This document shows, in pieces, positions 1 through 7,095 of a stretch of DNA of 64,000 nucleotides. The position numbers and the translations under genes were made by a program. The stretch covers positions 1 to 64,000 of the forward strand of contig JBBDWM010000023.1 of the NCBI GenBank assembly GCA_040902845.1, written 5' to 3'. Every line of letters begins with the position of its first letter. The stretch's first letter is position 1. The stretch is from JALYNX01 sp040902845 (lineage in GTDB: Bacteria > Actinomycetota > Acidimicrobiia > Spongiisociales > ZC4RG35). Under the pieces are notes generated by a model that saw only the letters and a list, made by a program, of their open reading frames with translations, ran no database searches and had not been told where the DNA came from.

Positions 1-75
1 GTCATAGCTCCATCCTCTCAAGGATCGGAGCCTCCACAAGACCCGGGGTGATTCAACACACGAAAGCTGGATGGG

Positions 76-1269
76 GTGGTGCTCGTGTTGATCGCGGTGG
101 TTGGCGTCACCCCACTCCTCCAAGTAGGCCTCGCACATCTGCAGAACACCAACCCCTACCCACTTACTACCGGCCCGGATTTCGGCCCCGAGGCCATCGC
201 CACAGGTGAGGTTGAGGACGTGATGGTCATCATCGTCGACGGCTACCCCAACCTTCGAACGGCGGAGGACTGGTTCGGACATGACACCGTTCCCCTCACA
301 GAGCGGCTCTCATCGCTCGGTTTCGAAGTTGCACGTGAGGCCTGGTCTCAACACACATTCACTGCCCCATCGGTGTCTGCCCTTCTCGAACTTCGGCCGG
401 TGATAGATGCGGTGCCTGTCGGGTCCGCTGCAAACCTCTCGAGCCTCTATGCGATCACGCGGGGAGACAACTTCGTCTCTCGATGGTTGAAAGCTGCCGG
501 CTTCACCTATACCCACTTTGACAGTGGCTGGGATGTCACCGCCTGTGGCGAAATGGTCGACCGTTGCGTCGGATCACCCTGGATCGATGAGACGATCGGT
601 GGGCTCATCGACTCCTCGGCTCTTGGAGGCTGGCTGCAACGAAGGCTCGGCAGCTACACCCTGGCGGCCACCATGAACACTGCAAACGGCCTTCTCCAAT
701 TGGGCCATGAGCTCAGCCAGAACGGCTCACACGACTACATCTTCGCCCATCTGCTGCTCCCCCACGACCCACCAGTGGTCAACGAGACCTGTCAGTTTGA
801 CGAAGCTCGAGTTCGAGATGATCAGCTCTATCTGGGTGGATCCGTCTCGACCCACGATCGTCGGCAGGCGATATCCGACCAGATGACATGTGTCGATTCC
901 CTGTTGAGCCAGATCGCTGGAGTTCCCGGGCCTTCGACGGCAGTGTTGATCACTGCCGACCATGGGACCGGAACGGGTGGTCAGGTCCCGCGCCAGGTAT
1001 CGGAATGGACAGATGCCGATGTGGCCGAGCGCTTCGGAATCCTGCTCGCCTATCGACTCCCACCGTCGTGTGGCCAGCCCAGAGACGTCGTCAACACACT
1101 CGTGATGCGGGCCATCATGGACTGTGCGGTAACCGTCGATCTACCGGAGGAGAAACCCGGGCATCTCATCGGGCTGGCCAACACCGAATGGGTCGAACCA
1201 ACCAGGATGCAGGAAATCAGGGCTCGACTAGGCCGCGGTGTCTTGGAAACGAGTCTTGAAAACCAGTAG
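76..1269 (+). CDS. Membrane-anchored alkaline-phosphatase-fold (sulfatase-like) protein
   Basis: The 397-residue product starts at GTG with a hydrophobic N-terminal segment (residues 1-20) that would act as a signal anchor, followed by an extracytoplasmic domain. Superfamily metal-site motifs are visible: VIIVDGY near residue 52 (first metal Asp), FTAPS near residue 95 (candidate nucleophile Thr), HLLLPHDPP near 225, and ADHGTGTGG near 295. This pattern fits the sulfatase, phosphoethanolamine-transferase and LTA-synthase fold, so hydrolysis or transfer of a phosphate or sulfate ester at the membrane is likely; the substrate cannot be told. Larger relatives carry several N-terminal membrane helices. 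Here an in-frame TGA at 49-51 rules out any longer form, so the gene is either a short variant or has lost its 5' part. No clear ribosome binding site is seen. Confidence 0.75.
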   Translation: MVLVLIAVVGVTPLLQVGLAHLQNTNPYPLTTGPDFGPEAIATGEVEDVMVIIVDGYPNLRTAEDWFGHDTVPLTERLSSLGFEVAREAWSQHTFTAPSVSALLELRPVIDAVPVGSAANLSSLYAITRGDNFVSRWLKAAGFTYTHFDSGWDVTACGEMVDRCVGSPWIDETIGGLIDSSALGGWLQRRLGSYTLAATMNTANGLLQLGHELSQNGSHDYIFAHLLLPHDPPVVNETCQFDEARVRDDQLYLGGSVSTHDRRQAISDQMTCVDSLLSQIAGVPGPSTAVLITADHGTGTGGQVPRQVSEWTDADVAERFGILLAYRLPPSCGQPRDVVNTLVMRAIMDCAVTVDLPEEKPGHLIGLANTEWVEPTRMQEIRARLGRGVLETSLENQ

Positions 1270-1308
1270 GAATCTACGCACTGGACCTGACGGATTATTG
1301 GGCAGGGC

Positions 1309-1476
1309 TCACCGGTTGCGAAGCTTCATCGGCTGAAGACGCCCCTCTTTCACCGAACGGAGACCCGCTTCGAGGGCCTTGACCGCCTCAGGGCTGTTGT
1401 AGTGCCTCGCCTCGGTCTCGGTGAGGACGTCTTGCCCATCAGAGTCGTGAATTGAGCCGTCCGGTGTCGTGGTCAT
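1309..1476 (-). CDS. Small hypothetical protein, antitoxin-like
   Basis: A 55-codon frame runs from an ATG at 1476 to a TGA at 1309. The product has a polar N-terminus and a short amphipathic helix ending in SPEAVKALEAGLRSVKEGR, a form seen in small antitoxins and their relatives. Codon use looks native, with mostly G or C in third positions. An in-frame TGA lies three codons upstream of the ATG, so the frame cannot extend. No strong ribosome binding site and no toxin partner are present; the upstream side is a repeat island. It could be an orphan antitoxin, a remnant, or chance. I do not recognise a named family. Confidence 0.45.
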   Translation of the reverse strand: MTTTPDGSIHDSDGQDVLTETEARHYNSPEAVKALEAGLRSVKEGRLQPMKLRNR

Positions 1477-1495
1477 CTGCAGTCAAATACTAGGT

Positions 1496-1554
1496 GGCAA
1501 ACCCCCCTCGCCTTCGCTCCGCTCAGACGGTCTCCCCTTCAGAAAGGGGGGGAC
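1496..1554 (+). repeat. Direct repeat copy 1 of a palindromic intergenic repeat
   Basis: This 59-base unit, with the core CCTTCGCTCCGCTCAGACGG followed by a CCCCTTC/AAAGGGGG hairpin, recurs almost exactly at 1647-1704. The two copies differ by about two positions in the C and G runs. The region 1477-1814 holds no convincing gene, only repeats of this kind. Confidence 0.85.
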
Positions 1555-1610
1555 AACGCCGAACCGGACTTGTCGCGGCCACTCTCCCCGATCGCAAATC
1601 GTCGGTCGCA

Positions 1611-1791
1611 TTTCCTCCCCCAGGAGCGAAGCGACGTTGGGGAAACGGCAAACCCCCCTCGCCTTCGCTCCGCTCAGACGGTCCCCCCTTCAGAAAGGGG
1701 GGACAAGTTAAGAAAAGGGGGGAGAAATGGTCGGGGCATGACTTCGCTATTGGCCAAAGGCCAAGACGGAGGGGCACCCCTAACGCGTGGC
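1611..1791 (+). repeat. Dispersed repeat element, split into two halves
   Basis: Bases 1611-1643 (core AGGAGCGAAGCGACGTTGGG) and 1767-1791 (core GGGGCACCCCTAACGCGTGG) match, in reverse orientation, the two ends of a compact 76-base element at 26393-26468. Here the halves are separated by about 124 bases that contain repeat copy 2, as if one element had inserted into another. Confidence 0.7.
1647..1704 (+). repeat. Direct repeat copy 2 of a palindromic intergenic repeat
   Basis: Near-identical to 1496-1554. A related tail, GGGGGGAGAAATGG, occurs just after it (about 1719-1730) and again at 1820-1832, where it encodes the last codons of coaE. Confidence 0.85.
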
Positions 1792-1814
1792 ACGAAGCCC
1801 AACGCTCACTTCGT

Positions 1815-2402
1815 TCACTGGGGGGAGAAATGGCGAGAGAAATCGGGCAGCACCGCCGCCACCGTCTCTGCAAGCTCTTCCAACGTCCCTTGGTTGGGGA
1901 TCACCAGATTCGCCGAGGCCAGCCATTGCGCTCTGCTGGGTTGGGAGGCCATCCTCGCCCTGACATCCTCGGTGCTCATCCCACGCTCCAATGCACGCTC
2001 GAAACGGACATCATCGGGGGCGTCAACCACCATTCGGGGCCACGCAAGACCGGTCTCGAGGATTGGCACTTCGACCACCGCTACCCTCTCAAATCCCTCC
2101 AACTCACCTCGAATCGTGCCGAATATGTGATGGTGGGTCAGGGCCTCCAACTCTCGGAGCTGGCCCGGATCAGCAAAAACAATGCCAGCCAGCCGCCCCC
2201 GATCGATCACGCCGTCATGCAGCACCTCCGGCCAGCGGTTAGCCACCGCTGCAAAAGCCTTGCCTGCGGGCTCGAGCACCCGATGGCCCATCCGGTCGGC
2301 ATCGACCACCCGGATCCCGGATGCGACGAGAAGACGTCCGACTTCGGTCTTCCCCGAGCCGATCCCACCCGTGAGCAGCCAACGACGGTTCTCTGAAGTC
2401 AC
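1815..2402 (-). CDS. coaE: Dephospho-CoA kinase
   Basis: Catalyses the last step of coenzyme A synthesis, ATP-dependent phosphorylation of the 3'-hydroxyl of dephospho-CoA, in the cytoplasm. The GTG start at 2402 places the P-loop TGGIGSGKTEVGR at residues 9-21, as in known CoaE proteins, and gives 195 residues, a normal length. The substrate-lid segment DADRMGHRVLEP and the late motif WLASANLVIPNQGT are present. A frame open as far as 2615 exists upstream, but it overlaps the divergent kinase gene and lacks family similarity. The start is supported by a TACCGT -10 box 8 bases upstream (2411-2416). The last codons (RHFSPQ, stop) lie in repeat sequence, so the C-terminus may have been altered by repeat insertion. 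Confidence 0.93.
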   Translation of the reverse strand: MTSENRRWLLTGGIGSGKTEVGRLLVASGIRVVDADRMGHRVLEPAGKAFAAVANRWPEVLHDGVIDRGRLAGIVFADPGQLRELEALTHHHIFGTIRGELEGFERVAVVEVPILETGLAWPRMVVDAPDDVRFERALERGMSTEDVRARMASQPSRAQWLASANLVIPNQGTLEELAETVAAVLPDFSRHFSPQ

Positions 2403-2410
2403 CGGGCTCG

Positions 2411-2420
2411 ACGGTAGCCT
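2411..2420. promoter_or_regulatory. Overlapping divergent -10 boxes of coaE and the histidine kinase gene
   Basis: The ten bases ACGGTAGCCT hold TACCGT on the minus strand (2411-2416, 8 bases before the coaE GTG) and TAGCCT on the plus strand (2415-2420, 6 bases before the kinase ATG). The two hexamers share the central TA. Both starts would be leaderless, and the two promoters cannot be bound by polymerase at the same time. Confidence 0.5.
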
Positions 2421-2426
2421 TTCCCT

Positions 2427-3926
2427 ATGACCGTCAGCGCTCCTTGGGAGCGACGCGTCCATTTCAGTGTCGAAGTCGGGCAATTCATCGCCCTGGTCGT
2501 CGCCGTCGTCGTCGACCTGGTGAGCACCGGCGGGCACAGCGAGTCGTTGGTCGCCATGGGGGTCGCCACCATCTATGTCCTCGGCTCTGCAGCGGTCCCC
2601 GAAGAGTGGTACCACATCAGATTCGGGGCCGAGGCCATCACCCTGATGGGTGCCTTCCTAACCGTGGTCGCCATCACATTGACTGGAGGCCCATCCAGCC
2701 CCTACCTCCTGCTCTCCATGGGCCCGCCGATATTCGCCACCCTCTACGGGGGGATTCGCAGCGGTCTGATGACCGCCCTCCTCTCCGCCGGGCTTCTCGC
2801 CCTGGTCACTTTGTCCCAGGATCTCCAATTGGTCGACGCGGCGCCGGCGATGGCCCTCTATCTCGTATTCGTCCTGTTGGTCGGCGTAATCCGCAAGCTG
2901 CTCGAAGACATCCACCAGCAGGCTGCCGATCTTGCGGTGGAGAAGGAATCCGCAACCCAGAGCCTGGAGAATCTCCAGGAAATCCACGGGATCCTGGTTC
3001 GTCTCTCCCAGGACGTCTCGGCCGGGCGGCTCAACGCGGTCGAGGTGGGGGCCGAGACCCTGGACACCGTCCTCACCAGACTTCCCGGCTCAGCAGGAAA
3101 ACTGGCTATCGAAGGTGAAAATGGGCTGGTGGTGCTGGCGGCCCGCGGAGTCCCCGACCCCGACGGCCAGAAGAACCAGATTCCGATCAAGACCGCTGAT
3201 GCCGCAGTGGGAATGATGGAACTGGTTACCCCACAACCGTTGGCGGATGACGATCGGGCGGCAGTCGAGGCCTATCTCCGCCCACTCGGCATCGCCTTCG
3301 CCAATCTCCAATTGCTTCAGGACATCGCCGGCTCCGCTGTGGCCGAGGAACGTCTCCGCCTGGCCAGGGAAATGCACGACGAAATAGGGCCTTCTCTGGC
3401 CTCGCTCGGCCTGTCCCTCGACCTGGCCGCCATGCAGAAGGTCGACGACCCCGAATTGGTGGCCGATTTGAAGGTGCTTCGCTCCAATGTCACCAAATTG
3501 GTCGAGGATGTAAGGGCAAAAGTGGCCGACCTGAGAAGCACGCCAGGCCCGACACTCACCGCCAGGGTCCTTCAGGCAACCTCCGGATTCAACGGAATCC
3601 CCCTGATCGTGGTCGACATCGACGAAAGACGCCCCCCACGGCCGGCCCTGATCGCTGATCTGACCTCGATCGTGACCGAGGCCATCCGAAATGCCCATAA
3701 ACACTCTTCGGCCTCCAACATCCTGGTCTCGGGTCGAATCCACCGGGATTGGGGAAGTTGCCAGGTGCAGGACGACGGTGTGGGCTTCAACCCGGAATAT
3801 GAGCCCGACGGGCATTTTGGGCTTGTGGGGATGCGCGAACGTGCCGACAAATTGGGAGCAACCATTGGTTTCGAATCGAATGAAGGGGTAGGGACGACAG
3901 TGACTATTGAATGGGGCAACCGATGA
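2427..3926 (+). CDS. Sensor histidine kinase, NarL/DesK type (HisKA_3)
   Basis: A 499-residue two-component sensor. Residues 15-155 form about five membrane helices, followed by a coiled stretch (about 160-200) and a GAF-like region (about 200-305). The HisKA_3 dimerisation helix carries the phospho-acceptor His317 in AREMHDEIGPSLASLG. The ATPase domain shows an N-box-like EAIRNAHKHSSASN, the G1 box DDGVGF, and GHFGLVGMRERADKLGA. The gene overlaps the response regulator by the ATGA at 3923-3926, so the two are translationally coupled. The stimulus is unknown. Two Flp pilin genes follow the pair on the same strand, so pilus control is a possible role (inference). The start looks leaderless. 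Confidence 0.92.
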   Translation: MTVSAPWERRVHFSVEVGQFIALVVAVVVDLVSTGGHSESLVAMGVATIYVLGSAAVPEEWYHIRFGAEAITLMGAFLTVVAITLTGGPSSPYLLLSMGPPIFATLYGGIRSGLMTALLSAGLLALVTLSQDLQLVDAAPAMALYLVFVLLVGVIRKLLEDIHQQAADLAVEKESATQSLENLQEIHGILVRLSQDVSAGRLNAVEVGAETLDTVLTRLPGSAGKLAIEGENGLVVLAARGVPDPDGQKNQIPIKTADAAVGMMELVTPQPLADDDRAAVEAYLRPLGIAFANLQLLQDIAGSAVAEERLRLAREMHDEIGPSLASLGLSLDLAAMQKVDDPELVADLKVLRSNVTKLVEDVRAKVADLRSTPGPTLTARVLQATSGFNGIPLIVVDIDERRPPRPALIADLTSIVTEAIRNAHKHSSASNILVSGRIHRDWGSCQVQDDGVGFNPEYEPDGHFGLVGMRERADKLGATIGFESNEGVGTTVTIEWGNR

Positions 3927-4561
3927 TCCGCGTGATGATCGCCGACGACCACAAACTGTTCGCCGAAGGTCTGAGCCAAGCTCTCGATTCTCTCCCCGAC
4001 GCCAGGGTTGTCGGTGTTGTCGACTCCGGCCCTGCCCTCGACAAGGCCCTGTCTGCCCAGCCGGCCGAGGTATCGATCGTGGATATCGAGATGCCGGGCG
4101 GGGACGGGATCACGACCATTGCAGCCTTGGGCAAGCGGACCCACGCCATCGTGGTCTCCATGTACGCCTCGGACGACCAAAAGGCCAGAGCCGTCGCTGC
4201 AGGCGCCAGAGCGTTTTTCTCGAAAGGCGTGCCTCTGCTGACCCTCGCCGCTGCGGTGCGGGCAGTGGCAGACGGCAAGAATCTCATCGAGCTCGAAGAT
4301 CACGAGCGTGATGTCGTCCTCGAGGGCTACAGCCAGGCGGTGCTCGATCCCGGGGCCGCTTCCCTGACCGAGCGGGAAAAGGAGATCCTCCGGCTGCTGG
4401 CGGTGGGGGTTTCCGCAACGGACGAGCTCGCCGACCGGCTCTACATCTCCCAGAAGACGGTCAAGAACCACCTGGCATCGATCTTCCAAAAACTCGCAGT
4501 CAGTGACCGGACCCAGGCCGCCATCGAAGCGATCCGCCTCGGCATCGCGCGACCCCAATAA
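3923..4561 (+). CDS. Response regulator, NarL/FixJ family (REC plus LuxR-type HTH)
   Basis: The cognate regulator of the preceding kinase. The receiver domain (residues 1-120) has the acidic pair in MIADDHKLF, the phospho-acceptor Asp54 in VDIEMPGGDG, and the conserved Lys in FFSKGVP. The C-terminal LuxR-type helix-turn-helix (about 145-210) reads LTEREKEILRLLAVGVSATDE and YISQKTVKNHLASIFQKL. I chose the ATG at 3923 because it overlaps the kinase stop codon (ATGA); an in-frame ATG at 3911 would add four residues. It should bind DNA as a dimer once phosphorylated; the targets are not visible. Confidence 0.93.
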   Translation: MIRVMIADDHKLFAEGLSQALDSLPDARVVGVVDSGPALDKALSAQPAEVSIVDIEMPGGDGITTIAALGKRTHAIVVSMYASDDQKARAVAAGARAFFSKGVPLLTLAAAVRAVADGKNLIELEDHERDVVLEGYSQAVLDPGAASLTEREKEILRLLAVGVSATDELADRLYISQKTVKNHLASIFQKLAVSDRTQAAIEAIRLGIARPQ

Positions 4562-4645
4562 ATCATATGAGTCGCTAGGCCCATGAGTTCTCAGGGGATC
4601 GAGCCGTAACCTGATTGCAGGATTTTGAAACAGTAGGAGACAACC

Positions 4646-4825
4646 ATGTTCTACAAGGTCATCTTCTTTCTCACGCAACATGAGAAAGGCGCCTCCATGG
4701 TCGAATACGCACTCTTGGTCATGATGATCGCCATGGTTGCGCTGGCCGCGGTTGCGATCGCGGGCACCGAACTTTCGGAGACATACTCCGAAATCAGTTC
4801 CAACCTCATAGAGGCTGGAAACTGA
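4646..4825 (+). CDS. Flp/Fap-type pilin, copy 1
   Basis: A 59-residue Flp pilin. After a short leader, the prepilin cleavage region reads EKGASMVEYALLV, with the Glu at position 5 of the mature part and an aromatic Tyr next to it, followed by a hydrophobic helix (MMIAMVALAAVAIAG). This is the class IVb signature, so TadV-type peptidase cleavage should occur within the G-A-S-M-V-E-Y segment. A good ribosome binding site (AGGAGA, 4635-4640) precedes the ATG. It is one of two adjacent pilin genes and would be the major subunit polymerised by the Tad machinery encoded at 7-13.5 kb. Confidence 0.92.
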   Translation: MFYKVIFFLTQHEKGASMVEYALLVMMIAMVALAAVAIAGTELSETYSEISSNLIEAGN

Positions 4826-4921
4826 GCCTTGATGGTTCTGGCGACCCATTGTGCCAGAAGCCTTGTGGGCTAACTTGCCCATAAGTACTGCAAGCCAGTA
4901 ATCCGAGCCAAGGAGGGGTTT

Positions 4922-5098
4922 ATGCTTGCTCTGTGGAACAAGGTAACGAGTTGGATTCAGTCCGAGAAGGGCGCCTCAATGGTTGAGTACGCACTCCTCG
5001 TTGTGCTGATCGCCATCGTTGCCCTCGTGGCCGTTCAGATCGCCGGACAAGAGGTATCTAATACCTTCTCCGAGGTCAGCTCCGGTCTCCAACAGTAA
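4922..5098 (+). CDS. Flp/Fap-type pilin, copy 2
   Basis: A 58-residue Flp pilin closely related to the preceding one, with EKGASMVEYALLV then a hydrophobic helix (VLIAIVALVAVQIAG) and a short polar tail ending SSGLQQ. The ribosome binding site AAGGAGGGG (4910-4917) is strong, which suggests high expression. It is probably a tandem duplicate of copy 1, and a rho-independent terminator follows. No prepilin peptidase (TadV) and no TadE/TadF-like pseudopilins occur in this window. Confidence 0.93.
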   Translation: MLALWNKVTSWIQSEKGASMVEYALLVVLIAIVALVAVQIAGQEVSNTFSEVSSGLQQ

Positions 5099-5113
5099 TC
5101 CGCAACCAAACGA

Positions 5114-5145
5114 TTGAAGAGGGCCCGCTTGCGGGCCCTCTTCAA
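5114..5145. terminator. Intrinsic-type hairpin after the Flp pilin genes
   Basis: A perfect 15-base inverted repeat (TTGAAGAGGGCCCGC and its complement) with a minimal loop lies 15 bases after the second pilin stop codon and 23 bases from the end of the convergent MOSC gene. No long T run follows, but the symmetry would allow it to work from both sides. Confidence 0.75.
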
Positions 5146-5168
5146 CGTTGTGGACCGAATTGCGATGC

Positions 5169-5726
5169 TCAGAGCTTCTTGATCTGATCGCCGCGACTGA
5201 CGACTCCCGGCACCACCACCCGGGTGTTGATCCCACGAAACGAGAGATCACGTCCCGGTCCGGTGTTGACAAAGCGCAGCGCGTCCGCCCCGAAGCGCCC
5301 GGAGAACTTGGCACAGCCCCGATGGGGGACCTCGCTGGCCTCGACCACGGCGGAACCCAGCTGCAGCCTGGTCCCCGGCGGGACGTTTTCGCGGCCGAGA
5401 TCGAGGTCAACGTAAAACTGGTCACCGGCGAGTGACCACCTAACCCTGTCAGGGGCCACGAGCGCGATGACCCTGGCATTCATGATGTTGACCTGGGTTT
5501 CGGGATTCGGGGACCCATCAGGGGTGCTGATGCTCTCTCGCAAGCTCCAGCTGTCCCCCACCACACCGAGCTCGAGGTCCAACACCGCCTCGTCCACCTC
5601 TTCGCGTTGGTCGACATCGGGGCGGCGAACGATCATCTCGATCGCCCCCTGGTACTTGGGGGATTGGAGAATGTGGTCGAGACCGGCCTCGAGGGTGGCC
5701 GTGTCCAGGTATAGGGCAGAAGTCAC
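5169..5726 (-). CDS. MOSC-domain protein
   Basis: The 185-residue product matches the C-terminal domain of molybdenum cofactor sulfurase and related single-domain MOSC proteins. The motif HRGCAKFSGRFGADALRFVNT contains the conserved Cys that in this superfamily binds sulfur or Moco, and LSFRGINTRVV follows. Such proteins are thought to handle sulfur or the molybdenum cofactor; the precise substrate is unknown. It starts at GTG 5726, 22 bases after the polytopic membrane protein gene, and is the last gene of the tad-led minus-strand run. Its link to the pilus genes may be only positional. Confidence 0.85.
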   Translation of the reverse strand: MTSALYLDTATLEAGLDHILQSPKYQGAIEMIVRRPDVDQREEVDEAVLDLELGVVGDSWSLRESISTPDGSPNPETQVNIMNARVIALVAPDRVRWSLAGDQFYVDLDLGRENVPPGTRLQLGSAVVEASEVPHRGCAKFSGRFGADALRFVNTGPGRDLSFRGINTRVVVPGVVSRGDQIKKL

Positions 5727-5748
5727 GCGGGCAAGGTACTACAGAGCC

Positions 5749-7095
5749 TCAGGGCCGGAGAACAACATATTCCTCGTCTTCGAAAACCGGCTTCCACCCC
5801 GCCGCCTCCAGGTCGTCGACAAGGGACTCGGTGGTCTTGAGCAGCGCCTGCTCGATCCCGTCACGTTCGAACACCGGCTCCCAGGGTTGGTCACCATCAC
5901 GGACTGCCACGAATTCGACGAGACGGTCCCGGTAGAGCTCGGCACGGTCGTCGATAAAGACCTGGCGGCCCGGCCCCTCCGCCCAGATCAGATATCCCCC
6001 GGTACGGTCGTCGTGGAAGGTGCGGTCATCGTTCAGTGCCTCCGCTGCTGCCACCGGGAAGCGCTCCTCGTCGAGTGAGCCGTCGGAGGCCAGGAAGAAG
6101 GGCAGCACTGCCACTGCGGCGCCAAACAGCACAGCCTGACCCGTCGAGAATCTTGGCGCCCACCCAGCCTTCAACCTGTGCACGCCGAGGCTGACCAGCG
6201 GGATCAAGGCGATCCAGGCCGGCGGCATGGCGCGGGTTGCCCCAAGACCCAGGACCAGAAAGGGGACGATCACCATCAGATGCTTTGGCGTCACCCGGCC
6301 TTTGACCGAAGCCCAGACAATGAGGGCCAGCCCGAGCAGGAATGGTATGAACACCGCAGAGAGGATCTCGGGTCGTCTCCACTCCGAGAGCAGGGCGAGG
6401 GCGTCGCGGGCGTTCACGAACTCCAGCAGCACGGTGACTACACCCAGTCCATGAGCAGTCAGCAAGGTCACCAGACCGGACAGGATGGCCGTGGACAGCC
6501 ATTTCCATTCCTTCTCGACCACCAGGCTCAATCCCACGTAGGCCAGCCCGATTGCAAAGCTGCCATGCATCGAGGCCCAGACCCAGAACAGGAACGGGAG
6601 GGTCCAACGAGTCACCGGTCGCTCCCAGGCCAGGATCACCAGGACGAACAGGGCAAAAGAGAAGATCACCGGTCTCGGGACCAGGAAGCTGACCAGGAGG
6701 AGCGTGCTCAGGATCAATACCACAGCTGTGCCTGAGACGCTCTGTGAGCGGCGGTAGGCGATGAGACCGATCCCGAGGAAGGTGATCGAGGTCATCAACA
6801 ACATCATCGGAGGGACGAAACCAAGGCCCCAGTTGCGCTCTCCCCAGGCATACACCAGCTCTGCGAGCCAGCTCTGGGTGAGCCATGGCTCCCCATGCAT
6901 CGTGAACGAGAAGGGGTCCGCAGTCAGGACTTCTCCGGCCACAGTCTGGAGGTCACCAGCCCTGATGTGCCACAGGAAGGAGTTGTCCCGGATCGGTGCC
7001 CAGGCGTCGATCACCAGTGCCACCCAAGGCACGATCAGGAGCAGATGCGCTATTGAGAACCGGCGTGGTGACGGCGTGGCTGCCGTTTCCCTCAC
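5749..7095 (-). CDS. Polytopic membrane protein, GT-C glycosyltransferase-like
   Basis: The 448-residue product has about ten membrane helices between residues 15 and 350 and a C-terminal soluble domain (about 355-448). The first loop, DNSFLWHIRAGDLQ, followed by TADPFSFTMHG and PWLTQSWLAELVY, is typical of a family of lipid-linked-sugar (GT-C like) membrane proteins. The C-terminal part contains GGYLIWAEGPGRQVFIDDRAELY. The catalytic role is inferred only from overall shape. Its GTG start overlaps the tadC stop (TAGTG at 7097-7093), so it is translated with the pilus assembly genes. Pilin or envelope glycosylation is a reasonable but untested idea. Confidence 0.75.
   Translation of the reverse strand: MRETAATPSPRRFSIAHLLLIVPWVALVIDAWAPIRDNSFLWHIRAGDLQTVAGEVLTADPFSFTMHGEPWLTQSWLAELVYAWGERNWGLGFVPPMMLLMTSITFLGIGLIAYRRSQSVSGTAVVLILSTLLLVSFLVPRPVIFSFALFVLVILAWERPVTRWTLPFLFWVWASMHGSFAIGLAYVGLSLVVEKEWKWLSTAILSGLVTLLTAHGLGVVTVLLEFVNARDALALLSEWRRPEILSAVFIPFLLGLALIVWASVKGRVTPKHLMVIVPFLVLGLGATRAMPPAWIALIPLVSLGVHRLKAGWAPRFSTGQAVLFGAAVAVLPFFLASDGSLDEERFPVAAAEALNDDRTFHDDRTGGYLIWAEGPGRQVFIDDRAELYRDRLVEFVAVRDGDQPWEPVFERDGIEQALLKTTESLVDDLEAAGWKPVFEDEEYVVLRP

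Noticed and set aside
1494..2396. 300-codon plus-strand frame through the repeats and coaE
   Set aside because: It is antisense to coaE and starts within repeat sequence; no homology-like segment.
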